NCBI RefSeq assembly: GCF_036347135.1
Contig: NZ_CP108938.1
Coordinates: 9,424,001-9,488,000 of the forward strand
Source of the DNA: Streptomyces sp. NBC_00775
Lineage (GTDB): Bacteria; Actinomycetota; Actinomycetes; Streptomycetales; Streptomycetaceae
Reading direction: 5' to 3'
Length of the DNA: 64,000 bases
In this document: positions 53,786 to 62,520 of the stretch, in pieces
Layout of the letters: every line of letters starts with the position of its first letter
Numbering within the stretch: the first letter of the stretch is position 1
Translations under genes and position numbers: made by a program
The notes under the pieces: model-generated
What the model saw: the letters and a program-made list of their open reading frames with translations, nothing else
What the model was told of the DNA's origin: nothing
Databases searched by the model: none

Positions 53786-54469
53786 TCACGCGGTGAAGCG
53801 GCCGGTGCGCTTGATCTCGGGGTAGTCGGTGGTCGCGCCGTCCAGCTCCAGGGCGCGCACCAGCCGCAGCTGGTCCTGGGTGTTCACCACCCAGCCGATG
53901 ATCCGCAGGTCGGCCTTGCGGGCCTGCTCGACGATCTCCAGGGTCAGCCTGCGGATGTTGAGACAGACGGTCGCGGCGCCCGCCTCCACGGCGCGGTCCA
54001 CGACATCGATGCCATACCGGCTGGCGATGAGCGCGGTGCGGCCGCCGGGCACGAGCCGGGCGACCTCGGCGATCGCCTCGTCGTGGAACGACGACACCTC
54101 GACCCGCCCGACCAGGTCCCGCCGGTGCATGACCTCGGCCAGCGCCCGGGCCGCCGCCAGATCCTTGATCTCGGCCTGCAGTGGCGCCTTGACGGCGTCC
54201 AGGACCTCGTCGAAGACGGGGACGCGCTCACCGCGTCCCGCGTCCAGCGCGCGCAGCTCGGCGAGTGTCTTCTCGGCGATCGGCCCCGAACCGTCGGTCG
54301 TACGGTCCACTTCGGCGTCGTGCATGACGACGAGGGCGCCGTCCTTGCTCAGATGCAGATCGAGTTCGATCAGGTCGAGGCCCGCGTTCTGGGCGGCGAC
54401 GAAGGAACGGAGGGTGTTCTCGGGTTCGACACCCATCACTCCGCGATGACCGATGGTGAGGAAGTTCAA
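53786..54469 (-). CDS. Glycerophosphodiester phosphodiesterase
   Basis: The 227-aa product starts at TTG 54469. The N-terminal GHRGVMGVEPENTLRSF, IELDLHLSKDGALVVMHD (catalytic His, Glu, Asp) and VNTQDQLRLV segments identify the GDPD TIM-barrel family, which hydrolyses deacylated phospholipids to glycerol-3-phosphate and an alcohol. No signal peptide is seen, so it acts in the cytoplasm. A TTG start is unusual; no better ATG or GTG precedes the HRG motif. Confidence 0.93.
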   Translation of the reverse strand: MNFLTIGHRGVMGVEPENTLRSFVAAQNAGLDLIELDLHLSKDGALVVMHDAEVDRTTDGSGPIAEKTLAELRALDAGRGERVPVFDEVLDAVKAPLQAEIKDLAAARALAEVMHRRDLVGRVEVSSFHDEAIAEVARLVPGGRTALIASRYGIDVVDRAVEAGAATVCLNIRRLTLEIVEQARKADLRIIGWVVNTQDQLRLVRALELDGATTDYPEIKRTGRFTA

Positions 54470-54764
54470 GATTCGACTCGCTTCCGTCGACGGCGGCTCG
54501 GCTCGCGCGTGGTGTGCGACGGGGCGCCCACGCGGCAGGGCGCAGCCTAATGGCCCCGCTGTGCGATGTACCCGCTCGTACGCGGGCCAATGGGGTGTCT
54601 GTCAGGGGAGACCTGCCTCGGGTCGCCCGAACGGGTCACTCTCGGGTGGGCGAGTCCCTCGATGGTTGACCGGCGGCCGGGCCTTGTCGGCTGCCGGGCT
54701 GACGGGTAGTCATGTCCGTGCCTTGGTAGGAGAGTTCCGCCGACAGCCCCGGAAAGGAACCGCG

Positions 54765-55766
54765 ATGCCCAGCGAACCCGCGCCCGAGGTCCTCGCCCTC
54801 GTCGACGCCATCAAGGCCCACTTCCCGGACGTCGGCGGCACCGTCACCGACGCGGCCGAGGCCCGCCGCATTCTCGCCGCCGGGCCCGCCTGGCCCTTCG
54901 AGCCGCCACGCGTGGGCTCGGTCGAGGACCGCGCGATACCGGGTCCGGAGGGGGCCCCGGAGATTCCCGTACGGATCTATCGGCCGGAGGCGGAGCCGTC
55001 CGAGGCGCAGCCGCCCACCCCCCGGCCCACCGTCGTCTTCTTCCACGGCGGCGGATGGGTCATCGGGGGCCTGGACACGCACGACCCCATCGCCCGCGCC
55101 CTGTGCCGGGACGCCGGGGCGGTCGTCGTCTCGGTCGACTACCGGCTCGCGCCGGAGGCCCGCTTCCCCGCGGCCGTCGACGACGCGTACGCCGCGCTGT
55201 GCTGGGCGGACGGGCATGTCGGCGAACTGGGCGGGGACCCGGGCGCGTTGGTGGCCGCGGGTGACAGCGCGGGCGGGAACCTCGCGGCCGTGGCCGCGCT
55301 GATCGCCCGCGACCGGGGCGGCCCGGCGCTCGCACTCCAGGTCCTCGTCTACCCCGCTACCGACGCACGGCCCCGGGCAGGAACCCACGGCGGGGGCGGC
55401 GCGGGCCACTTCCTCACCCCGGCCCACGGGCGCTGGTTCGACGAGCAGTACTTCGGGCCCGACGGCGACCGGGCGCACCCGCACGCCTCGCCCCTGCTGG
55501 CGGACCTGCATGGCCTGCCGGCCGCCCACATCGTCACCGCGGGCTTCGACCTCCTCTGCGAGCAGGGCCGGGCGTACGCTGCGAAACTGAGCAAATCGGG
55601 CGTATCGGTCATAGAGAGCCACTACCCCGGCATGTTCCACGGATTCTTCGGCTTTCCCGAGCTTCTCCCGGATGCCCGCGCCGCACAGCAACACGTAGTG
55701 GAAGTAATCGCCTTGACGGTTTCCGACAGGAAAAAGAGCGGTGAAGATGGGGGTCACGCAGGATAA
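54765..55766 (+). CDS. Alpha/beta hydrolase of the hormone-sensitive-lipase family
   Basis: The product is about 333 aa from ATG 54765, behind GGAAAGGA. The oxyanion motif FFHGGGWVIGG, nucleophile elbow GDSAGGN, the acidic segment HIVTAGFDLL and the catalytic His in YPGMFHGFFGF match HSL-type (GDxG) esterases, which hydrolyse short-chain esters. There is no signal peptide. A long inverted repeat follows its stop. Substrate unknown. Confidence 0.93.
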   Translation: MPSEPAPEVLALVDAIKAHFPDVGGTVTDAAEARRILAAGPAWPFEPPRVGSVEDRAIPGPEGAPEIPVRIYRPEAEPSEAQPPTPRPTVVFFHGGGWVIGGLDTHDPIARALCRDAGAVVVSVDYRLAPEARFPAAVDDAYAALCWADGHVGELGGDPGALVAAGDSAGGNLAAVAALIARDRGGPALALQVLVYPATDARPRAGTHGGGGAGHFLTPAHGRWFDEQYFGPDGDRAHPHASPLLADLHGLPAAHIVTAGFDLLCEQGRAYAAKLSKSGVSVIESHYPGMFHGFFGFPELLPDARAAQQHVVEVIALTVSDRKKSGEDGGHAG

Positions 55767-55792
55767 TCTCCCGAGTCTCCTCTTGCGGGAAG

Positions 55793-55829
55793 GAACCTCG
55801 CTTACATACGGTGTCCATACGCGAGGTTC
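55793..55829. promoter_or_regulatory. Long inverted repeat between the esterase and DUF6421 genes
   Basis: GAACCTCGC and GCGAGGTTC are perfect 9-bp arms separated by 19 bp, ending 18 bp before the DUF6421 start. The spacer contains TTACATACG and CCATACG. It could be a terminator stem, an operator or a leader hairpin controlling the cluster. Confidence 0.5.
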
Positions 55830-55847
55830 TCCCGTGGAGGATGAGAC

Positions 55848-57245
55848 ATGACGGAAATTCTTGTGCAGGTGGGTATGGAGGAGCAGGTTCCTCCCGTGGC
55901 CAGGGTGGTGGAGCACCCGGCATGGCCCGTGCTCAAGGATGCCGTGGAGGAGATACGTCCCTGGCAGTCCATGGACGGGGCCATCGACTTCGCGGCGGAG
56001 GGCGCTCCCGACGCGTCCGACGCCGATCTGGCCGTACGCCGTGCCATAGACGCGATCGAGCAGCTCGCCCCGCTGCTGCCGCACGACGCCGCGTACCACG
56101 AGGCGCTCGTGAAGGATCTGCGCCGCTGGTCCGACGGTGGCTTCCAGGTGCCCGACTTCCTCGACTCGCTGCTGGCCTTCCAGCCCGCCGCGCACCGCGA
56201 GGACGGCCTCCAGCACCTGGTCGTCTTCCCGATGTACACGCAGAACGGCAACCCGAACCGCAACTTCGAAGCGGTCGTCCTGCGCATGGTGTGGCCGGAC
56301 TGGCTGGCCGAGCTGGAGCGCACCCGCTACGACAACCCGCTCTTCTGCGGCATCAGTTTCGAGGACTTCACCGCGGGCTACGACACCAATTCGGCCGTGC
56401 TCTTCCCGGAGACCATCGCGGTGCGCGAGGCGCCCGAGCGCTTCTCCTGGGGCGGGATCTTCTGTGACCGTGAGGCCGCCCGCTTCCGCGCCGTCACCGA
56501 CGCCGCCGTGGACACCCTGGGCCTGGAGCTGCCCGAGGACATCGCCGCGATGGTCCACGACCAGCAGCGCTGCGAGCAGGCCTTCGTGCTCTGGGACATG
56601 GTCCACGACCGCACCCACAGCCACGGCGACCTGCCCTTCGACCCGTTCATGATCAAGCAGCGCCAGCCGTTCTGGATGTACGGCCTCGAAGAGCTGCGCT
56701 GCGACCTCACCGCCTTCAAGGAGGCCGTGAAGCTGGAGGCCGAGGGCAACGCGCACGGCCGCGACGTGCAGTACGCCGTGCTCTTCGACCGGATGTTCCG
56801 CTTCCCGCTCTCCGGCGACCGCGTCCGCAACTACGACGGCCTCGGCGGCCAGCTGCTCTTCGCCTACCTGCACAAGCACGACGTCGTCCGCTGGACCGAC
56901 AACAAGCTGCACATCGACTGGCAGCGCGCCCCGCAGGTCACCAACCAGCTGTGCGCCGAGATCGAGGAGCTCTACCGGGCCGGCATCGACCGCCCGAAGC
57001 TCGTCCACTGGTTCAAGGCGTACGAGCTCGTCTCCACCTACCTCGCCCCGCACCCGGGCTCGCGCTGGGCCAAGGGTCCGGACGCCCTCGACCTCACCCA
57101 GCCCCCGCGCAAGCTCGTGGACGACGTGCTTCCGGACGAGTTTCCGCTGAGCATGTTCTATGAGGCGCTCTCCAAGAAGCTCAAGAACGTGATCGCCTCG
57201 ACCAAGGGCATCACCGCTGCGAACGCCGAGCGGGCCGCCGCGTGA
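55848..57245 (+). CDS. DUF6421 family protein
   Basis: The 465-aa protein starts at ATG 55848. It is soluble and shows runs of conserved-looking sequence such as MEEQVPPVARVVEHPAWP, MYTQNGNPNRNFEAVVLRM and MVHDRTHSHGDLPFDPF. The His cluster HDRTHSHGD could bind a metal, though this is only a suggestion. I recall this as a streptomycete family without known function. It is followed directly by SDR and threonine aldolase genes, so a role with small-molecule metabolism is likely. Confidence 0.85.
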   Translation: MTEILVQVGMEEQVPPVARVVEHPAWPVLKDAVEEIRPWQSMDGAIDFAAEGAPDASDADLAVRRAIDAIEQLAPLLPHDAAYHEALVKDLRRWSDGGFQVPDFLDSLLAFQPAAHREDGLQHLVVFPMYTQNGNPNRNFEAVVLRMVWPDWLAELERTRYDNPLFCGISFEDFTAGYDTNSAVLFPETIAVREAPERFSWGGIFCDREAARFRAVTDAAVDTLGLELPEDIAAMVHDQQRCEQAFVLWDMVHDRTHSHGDLPFDPFMIKQRQPFWMYGLEELRCDLTAFKEAVKLEAEGNAHGRDVQYAVLFDRMFRFPLSGDRVRNYDGLGGQLLFAYLHKHDVVRWTDNKLHIDWQRAPQVTNQLCAEIEELYRAGIDRPKLVHWFKAYELVSTYLAPHPGSRWAKGPDALDLTQPPRKLVDDVLPDEFPLSMFYEALSKKLKNVIASTKGITAANAERAAA

Positions 57246-57283
57246 GCGACGGCGCCGAGAACACTGCTCAGGAGGCGAAGAGG

Positions 57284-58030
57284 ATGAGGAACGGGGCTCT
57301 CAGCGGTGCGGTGATCGCGGTGGCCGGCGCGGGTGGACCCGCCGGACGCGCGACGCTCGCCCGGCTCGCCGACGCGGGCGCGACCGTCGTCGGCTCGGAC
57401 AACGACCCCGAGCGACTCGCGGAGGCCGTGGACGCGGCCCGCTACGGGCACGGCGGCGCCACCGTCGTCGGGGACACGGTCGACCTGCTCGACCTGCAGT
57501 CGACCCACGACTGGGCCACCCGCATCGAGAAGGACTTCGGCCGCGTCGACGGCCTGGTCCACCTCGTCGGCGGCTGGCGCGGCAGCGAGACCTTCACCAA
57601 GACGAGCCTCGACGACTGGGACTTCCTGGAGCTGCTGCTCATCCGTACGGTGCAGCACACCTCTCTCGCGTTCCACGAGCCGTTGCAGCGCAGCGACCGC
57701 GGTCGGTACCTCCTGATCAGCGCGGCCGGCGCGAGCAACCCCACCGCCGGCAACGCCGCCTATTCCGCCGCCAAGGCCGCCGCCGAGGCGTGGACGCTGG
57801 CCATGGCCGACTACTTCCGCAAGGCCGGGGGCGAAGGGGGGCCGACCTCCGCGGCTGCCATCCTGGTGGTCAAGGCACTGGTGCACGACGCCATGCGCGC
57901 CGAGCGCCCGAACGCGAAGTTCGCGGGCTTCACGGACGTCAAGGACCTGGCCGAGTCCATCGCCGGCGTCTGGGACCTGCCCGCCGGCGAAGTGAACGGA
58001 AACCGTCTGTGGCTGACCGACAAGCCGTGA
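57284..58030 (+). CDS. Short-chain dehydrogenase/reductase
   Basis: The product is about 248 aa from ATG 57284, eight bases after GGAGG; GTG 57242, which overlaps the previous stop, is possible and would add 14 residues. The Rossmann motif IAVAGAGGPAGRA is near the N-terminus, and YSAAKAAAEAW holds the catalytic Tyr-x-x-x-Lys, with Ser in LLISAAGASN. It oxidises or reduces an alcohol/ketone with NAD(P). It sits between DUF6421 and threonine aldolase genes in one transcript. Confidence 0.9.
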   Translation: MRNGALSGAVIAVAGAGGPAGRATLARLADAGATVVGSDNDPERLAEAVDAARYGHGGATVVGDTVDLLDLQSTHDWATRIEKDFGRVDGLVHLVGGWRGSETFTKTSLDDWDFLELLLIRTVQHTSLAFHEPLQRSDRGRYLLISAAGASNPTAGNAAYSAAKAAAEAWTLAMADYFRKAGGEGGPTSAAAILVVKALVHDAMRAERPNAKFAGFTDVKDLAESIAGVWDLPAGEVNGNRLWLTDKP

Positions 58031-59100
58031 ACCCTCCGAAGACCGACGCCCGGCGTCACCACGACCCGGCCGTCCGCGGCTTCGCCAGTGACAACTACGC
58101 GGGGGCGCACCCCGAGGTGCTCGCCGCCATAGCCCTGGCCAACGGCGGACACCAGGTCGCGTACGGCGAGGACGACTACACGGCGAATCTCCAGCAGATC
58201 ATCCGCGGCCACTTCGGTGCCACCGCCGAGGCCTTCCCGGTCTTCAACGGCACCGGCGCGAACGTGGTCGCGCTCCAGGCGGTCACCGACCGCTGGGGTG
58301 CGGTGATCTGCGCGGAGAGCGCGCACATCAACGTCGACGAGGGCGGCGCCCCCGAGCGCATGGGCGGCCTCAAGCTGCTCACGGTGCCCACACCGGACGG
58401 CAAGCTCACCCCCGAGCTGATCGACCGGCAGGCGTACGGCTGGGACGACGAGCACCGCGCGATGCCGCAGGTCGTCTCGATCACCCAGAGCACCGAGCTG
58501 GGCACCCTCTACACGCCCGACGAGATCCGCGCGATCTGCGAGCACGCCCACGCGCACGGCATGAAGGTGCACCTGGACGGGTCCCGGATATCCAACGCGG
58601 CCGCCTCCCTGGACGTCCCGATGCGGACGTTCACCAACGCGGTGGGCGTCGACATCCTGTCGCTGGGCGGGACCAAGAACGGCGCGCTGTTCGGCGAGGC
58701 CGTCGTCGTCCTCAATCAGGACGCCGTCAGCCATATGAAGCATCTGCGCAAGCTGTCGATGCAGCTCGCCTCCAAGATGCGCTTCGTCTCCGTCCAGCTG
58801 GAGGCGCTGCTCTCCAAGGACCTGTGGCTGCGCAACGCCCGCCACTCCAACGAGATGGCCCAGCGGCTGGCCGAGGGCGTGCGCGCGGTGCACGGCGTGG
58901 AGATTCTCTACCCCGTTCAGGCCAACGCGGTCTTCGCGCGTCTTCCGCACGACGTGACCGAGCGGCTGCAGCAGCGCTTCCGGTTCTACTTCTGGGACGA
59001 GGCCGCGGGCGACGTCCGCTGGATGTGCTCCTTCGACACCACCGAGGACGACGTCGACGGGTTCGTGGCGGCGCTCAAGGAGGAGATGGCCCACCGCTAG
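58027..59100 (+). CDS. Low-specificity L-threonine aldolase/beta-eliminating lyase family
   Basis: The product is about 357 aa from GTG 58027, coupled to the SDR stop by GTGA. The PLP-enzyme fold is clear: FNGTGANVVALQA, the Asp of VHLDGSRISNAA and the Schiff-base Lys in SLGGTKNGALFGE. It would cleave L-threonine or allo-threonine to glycine and acetaldehyde. No ribosome site is visible, so expression relies on coupling. Its link with DUF6421 and SDR hints at a linked beta-hydroxy amino acid pathway, not proven. Confidence 0.9.
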   Translation: MNPPKTDARRHHDPAVRGFASDNYAGAHPEVLAAIALANGGHQVAYGEDDYTANLQQIIRGHFGATAEAFPVFNGTGANVVALQAVTDRWGAVICAESAHINVDEGGAPERMGGLKLLTVPTPDGKLTPELIDRQAYGWDDEHRAMPQVVSITQSTELGTLYTPDEIRAICEHAHAHGMKVHLDGSRISNAAASLDVPMRTFTNAVGVDILSLGGTKNGALFGEAVVVLNQDAVSHMKHLRKLSMQLASKMRFVSVQLEALLSKDLWLRNARHSNEMAQRLAEGVRAVHGVEILYPVQANAVFARLPHDVTERLQQRFRFYFWDEAAGDVRWMCSFDTTEDDVDGFVAALKEEMAHR

Positions 59101-59144
59101 CCCCTGCGCGGGTATGCATAGATATACGGTCGATCGAAAAGTCA

Positions 59145-59174
59145 TTGACTCTCGGTCGGCCGTATTCCTATGCT
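59145..59174 (+). promoter_or_regulatory. Promoter of the transglutaminase-like gene, probably leaderless
   Basis: TTGACT (59145-59150) and TATGCT (59169-59174) are 18 bp apart, placing the start of transcription close to the ATG at 59183, which lacks a ribosome site. The upstream region is unusually AT-rich. Confidence 0.6.
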
Positions 59175-59182
59175 CTGGGGGC

Positions 59183-59755
59183 ATGGAGCTCATCCAGGAA
59201 ACCCCCGACCTGTCCGCCTATTTGGCCGCCGACGAGGTCATCGACCATCACCATCCGATCGTCCGCGAGACGGCCGAGCGCCTCGCGAAGGGTGCGGCCG
59301 ACTCGTATGCCTATGCGCAGGCCGCTTACGAGTTCGTGCGCGACACCATCCCGCACTCGTACGACTCCGGCGATCTGCGCGTCACCTGGCGCGCCTCCGA
59401 TGTACTGGAGCGGCGCACCGGCATCTGCTACGCGAAGGCCCACGCCCTGGCCGCGCTGCTGCGCGCCGAGGACATCCCGACGGCGTTCTGCTACCAGAAG
59501 TTCGACGAGGTGCACGGGCTCGTCGCCGTACGGTTCAACGGCTCCTGGCACCGGCAGGACCCCCGTGGCAACAAGCCGGGTGTGGACGCCCAGTTCTCCC
59601 TCGACGGTGAGCGGCTGGCCTTCACGCCCGATCCGGAGTTCAATGAGTTGGACTACCCGGTATTGTATGCTGAACCTCACCCGGTCGTGCTGAGCGTCCT
59701 CAAAGCCGCCCCCGACCGGCCGTACCTCTGGAAGACGCTCCCCACCGCACTCTGA
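59183..59755 (+). CDS. Transglutaminase-like cysteine peptidase-fold protein
   Basis: The product is about 190 aa from ATG 59183. The TGc core has the Cys in RRTGICYAKAHALAALLR, the His in FDEVHGLVAVRF and the Asp in HRQDPRGN, a complete catalytic triad. Such small cytosolic proteins may act as peptidases or isopeptide hydrolases. It has its own promoter just after the threonine aldolase stop and is followed after 8 bp by the B3/4 gene. Target unknown. Confidence 0.85.
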   Translation: MELIQETPDLSAYLAADEVIDHHHPIVRETAERLAKGAADSYAYAQAAYEFVRDTIPHSYDSGDLRVTWRASDVLERRTGICYAKAHALAALLRAEDIPTAFCYQKFDEVHGLVAVRFNGSWHRQDPRGNKPGVDAQFSLDGERLAFTPDPEFNELDYPVLYAEPHPVVLSVLKAAPDRPYLWKTLPTAL

Positions 59756-59763
59756 GGCAGGCC

Positions 59764-60456
59764 ATGACTCTCACGCTCACCGTGTCCGACGAGGTGCGCG
59801 CCCTCGCGCCCGGTTTCACCCACGTCGCCATAGAGGCGCACGGACTGGTCAACGGGCCAAGCAGCGAGGGGACTTCGGCGCTGCTCGACGACGCGGCGCG
59901 GCGGCTGGCCGTACGGCTGGACGGTCGCGCTCCGCACGAGGACCCGCACATGGCCGCCTGGCGGGAGGTCTACACGGCGTTCGGCTCCAAGCCGTCGCGC
60001 ACCCGCAACTCGGCGGAGGCGCTGGCCAAGCGCGCCCTCTCGGGTGGCGGACTGCCTCGGATCAATGTCCTCGTGGACATCTACAACGCGATCAGCGTCG
60101 CCCACTTGATCCCGGTCGGCGGTGAGGACATCGATCACATCCAGGGTGGGATGCGGCTCGTCCGCGCCACGGGCGAGGAGAACTTCGTGACCGTCGCGGG
60201 CGGCGAGGAGGTCGTCGAGCACCCCGACGCGGGCGAGGTGGTGTGGTGCGACGACGCGGGCGTGACCTGCCGCCGCTGGAACTGGCGCCAGGGGCCGCGC
60301 ACCCGGCTCACGGAAGCGTCGGTGTCGGCGGTCTTCCTTCTTGAGAGCCTGGCGCCGATGCCGGTGGCCGGCGTCGAGGCCGCCGGTGCCGAACTCGCCG
60401 AACTCCTGGAGAAGTTCAGCCCCGGGGCACGGATCAGCGTCCACGCCCCGGAGTGA
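59764..60456 (+). CDS. B3/4 domain protein (stand-alone PheRS editing-domain relative)
   Basis: The 230-aa protein starts at ATG 59764. The B3/4-type region includes FGSKPSRTRNSAEALAKRAL, LPRINVLVDIYNAISVAHLIPVGGED and TEASVSAVFLLE, like the editing domain of phenylalanyl-tRNA synthetase beta chains. Free forms are proposed to hydrolyse misacylated tRNA or modify amino acids. Its position beside a transglutaminase-like gene and a threonine aldolase gene suggests work on amino-acid quality. Function inferred from fold. Confidence 0.87.
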   Translation: MTLTLTVSDEVRALAPGFTHVAIEAHGLVNGPSSEGTSALLDDAARRLAVRLDGRAPHEDPHMAAWREVYTAFGSKPSRTRNSAEALAKRALSGGGLPRINVLVDIYNAISVAHLIPVGGEDIDHIQGGMRLVRATGEENFVTVAGGEEVVEHPDAGEVVWCDDAGVTCRRWNWRQGPRTRLTEASVSAVFLLESLAPMPVAGVEAAGAELAELLEKFSPGARISVHAPE

Positions 60457-60493
60457 CGATTCAGCACGCTCCGGCAGTGCCGGAGGTGACGAT

Positions 60494-61222
60494 TCAGCGG
60501 GCCTCGGCGGCCTTCACTTCTTCGGGGGTCGGCGCCGTGCCACCGAGGTGCGCCGGCATCCACCAGGTGTCGTCCGGACCCTTGGGCCGCACGGGATAGG
60601 CGCGCTGTGCGGCCTCCAGGAGCTCCTGGACGCGCTCGCGCAGCCGCCGCGTGATGGCGCCCGCGTACTGGTCCTGCGGCGCCTCGATCGGCTCGCCGAC
60701 CCGGATGGTGATCGGGGTGTGGCTGCGCTTGAAGTTCTTCGGGTGGCCCTTGGTCCACAGACGCTGGGTGCCCCACAGGGCCATCGGGATCAGCGGCACG
60801 CCGGCCTCCTGGGCCATGCGCGCGGCACCCGACTTGAAGCTCTTCAGGGTGAAGGACTGCGAGATGGTCGCCTCGGGGAAGACACCGACGATCTCGCCGG
60901 AGCGCAGCGACTTCAGGGCGTGCTGATACGCCGTCTCACCCTGCTTGCGGTCCACCGGGATGTGCTTCATGCCCCGCATCAGGGGACCGGAGATCTTGTG
61001 CCGGAAGACCGCCTCCTTCGCCATGAAGCGCACCAGGCGCCTCTGCGGCAGGGCGGCCAGACCGTCGAAGATGAAGTCCAGATAGCTGATGTGGTTGCTG
61101 ACCAGCACGGCGCCGCCCGAGCGCGGAATGTTCTCCGATCCCTGGCAGTCGATCTTGAGGTCCCAGGCCTTGAACAACGTTTGGGCGAGACCGACGACGG
61201 GACGGTAGACAAGCTCTGCCAT
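60494..61222 (-). CDS. 1-acyl-sn-glycerol-3-phosphate acyltransferase (PlsC family)
   Basis: The product is about 242 aa from ATG 61222. The acyltransferase motifs NHISYLDF (HX4D), GVFPEATIS and VPLIPMALWGTQRLW identify the PlsC family, which transfers an acyl chain to lysophosphatidate at the membrane. The frame continues upstream, but this start gives a typical length. A TACG/CGTA-type dyad lies about 50 bp upstream, suggesting membrane-lipid control. Confidence 0.93.
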   Translation of the reverse strand: MAELVYRPVVGLAQTLFKAWDLKIDCQGSENIPRSGGAVLVSNHISYLDFIFDGLAALPQRRLVRFMAKEAVFRHKISGPLMRGMKHIPVDRKQGETAYQHALKSLRSGEIVGVFPEATISQSFTLKSFKSGAARMAQEAGVPLIPMALWGTQRLWTKGHPKNFKRSHTPITIRVGEPIEAPQDQYAGAITRRLRERVQELLEAAQRAYPVRPKGPDDTWWMPAHLGGTAPTPEEVKAAEAR

Positions 61223-61273
61223 GGACGGGGTGGACCCTTCTCTCTGCCTGGGAAGGGGTCTCCCGGCGGGAAA

Positions 61274-61290
61274 GTTACGCAGCCGTAGGT
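61274..61290. promoter_or_regulatory. TACG/CGTA dyad upstream of the plsC-type gene
   Basis: GTTACGCAGCCGTAGGT, with a second TTTACGGC half-site next to it, lies 52 bp before the start codon (minus strand). It looks like a TetR-type lipid-regulator operator, based on recall of similar motifs near desaturase genes. Confidence 0.4.
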
Positions 61291-61408
61291 TTACGGCATT
61301 GCGCAGATCGTGCCCCAAGAACGGACGAGTGGCCAGTCCTGGTGCCGCAGAACGGCGAGATCCTCGTCACGTACATCACTTGATCCACCTCGGGCTTTTA
61401 ACTCGCCT

Positions 61409-61825
61409 TTACTCCGAACGAACCGTCACCCGCCGTGCGACCAGGTACATCTCGCATCCCAAGCAGTACCCGAACGCCGCATTGAGGAACGCGGCGGCGA
61501 GCGCGCATCCGGTCGCCGCGAGCCCCAGCCACTGCGGGCCCGCCGTGAAGCCGATCAGTCCCACCACGGCGAACACGAGCCCCACCGCCTGTGCGAACTG
61601 CGGCGGTTCGGGCGCCTCGAACTCCGTCGGCGGCCCAAGGCGGGGGCGCACGGCCTTCCGGAACAGCCAGCCGTACGGGGAGCGCGCCACGCCGCCCGAC
61701 GCGCCCAGCGCGAACGCCAGCGTCTGCCAGGCCAGCAGCCAGGCGCTCCCGGTGATCAGCGTGGCCGCCAGCACAACGGTCGTCACGGCCGCACCGAAAC
61801 GCGGCCCCCTCACATCAATGTCCAT
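61409..61825 (-). CDS. DUF4395 membrane protein
   Basis: The 138-aa protein starts at ATG 61825. Four membrane helices (TTVVLAATLITGSAWLLAW and others) are followed by a C-terminal GYCLGCEMYL motif, the conserved Cys pair of DUF4395. It is divergent from a thioredoxin gene; the pair is common and suggests a thiol or sulfur redox role at the membrane. Direct function unknown. Confidence 0.9.
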   Translation of the reverse strand: MDIDVRGPRFGAAVTTVVLAATLITGSAWLLAWQTLAFALGASGGVARSPYGWLFRKAVRPRLGPPTEFEAPEPPQFAQAVGLVFAVVGLIGFTAGPQWLGLAATGCALAAAFLNAAFGYCLGCEMYLVARRVTVRSE

Positions 61826-61885
61826 GAATCAAGCATTCCGTATGGAGCGGGATCCGCGGACCCGGGAATCTTTGCGGTCTCGTGA

Positions 61886-62314
61886 ATGCTGGTGCAGACG
61901 ATGACCGGACTTGTGGTGTGCGTGGCGGTGCTCGCGGCGGCGAGCGTGTACGGAGTGCTGCATCAGCGGCGGAGCGGGAGAGTGAGAGTGCGCGGGCGCG
62001 ACGGCGGAAAGCGGCTCGGCGCGGCGGAGTTGGGGGAGGGGCTCGGCGAACGGGCCACGCTCGTCCAGTTCTCCAGCGCCTTCTGCGCGCCCTGCCGGGC
62101 GACCCGGCGGGTGCTCGCCGAGGTGGCCGGCATGGTTCCCGGGGTGTCCCACGTGGAGATCGACGCCGAGGACCACCTGGACCTCGTACGCGAACTCGAC
62201 ATCCTCAAGACGCCGACCGTGCTGGTGCTCGACGCGGACGGGCGGATCGTGCGGCGGGCGACAGGACAGCCGCGCAAGGCGGATGTGATCGCGGCGCTGG
62301 GAGAGGCCGTCTGA
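61886..62314 (+). CDS. Membrane-anchored thioredoxin-fold protein
   Basis: The 142-aa product starts at ATG 61886; ATG 61901 is also in frame. An N-terminal membrane anchor (TMTGLVVCVAVLAAASVYGV) and a basic stretch precede a thioredoxin domain with the redox motif CAPC (FSSAFCAPCRATRRV) and cis-Pro KTPTVLVL. It would exchange disulfides at the membrane surface. Its divergent partner is DUF4395, so the two probably act together. Confidence 0.9.
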   Translation: MLVQTMTGLVVCVAVLAAASVYGVLHQRRSGRVRVRGRDGGKRLGAAELGEGLGERATLVQFSSAFCAPCRATRRVLAEVAGMVPGVSHVEIDAEDHLDLVRELDILKTPTVLVLDADGRIVRRATGQPRKADVIAALGEAV

Positions 62315-62395
62315 CCCGTGACGATCATGGTGAGGCATCTCCCAGATTCCGGAACGCCCTTGACTGCGTGCACCACCTATCGTCAGCCTGACCGT

Positions 62396-62476
62396 ATGCC
62401 CCCGGAACTCCTTCTCTTCGCGCGCGTCCACGTGGACCTGGCCCGCACCGCGAGTGCGCGCTGTCCGGGCTGTTGA
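62396..62476 (+). CDS. Cys-containing short leader peptide upstream of the flavin reductase
   Basis: An ATG at 62396 starts a 26-codon frame ending at TGA 62474-62476. The peptide contains RVHVDLARTASARCPGC at its end, with two Cys. It resembles short actinomycete leader peptides that precede sulfur or cysteine genes and carry the pattern HVDL-R-S-A-C. It lies 44 bp upstream of the next start, suitable for attenuation by cysteine-dependent ribosome stalling. Assignment is from pattern recall. Confidence 0.75.
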   Translation: MPPELLLFARVHVDLARTASARCPGC

Positions 62477-62520
62477 ACAGCCACGGATCAGCTCGTCACC
62501 CCTCGCAGAAGGACAACTCC

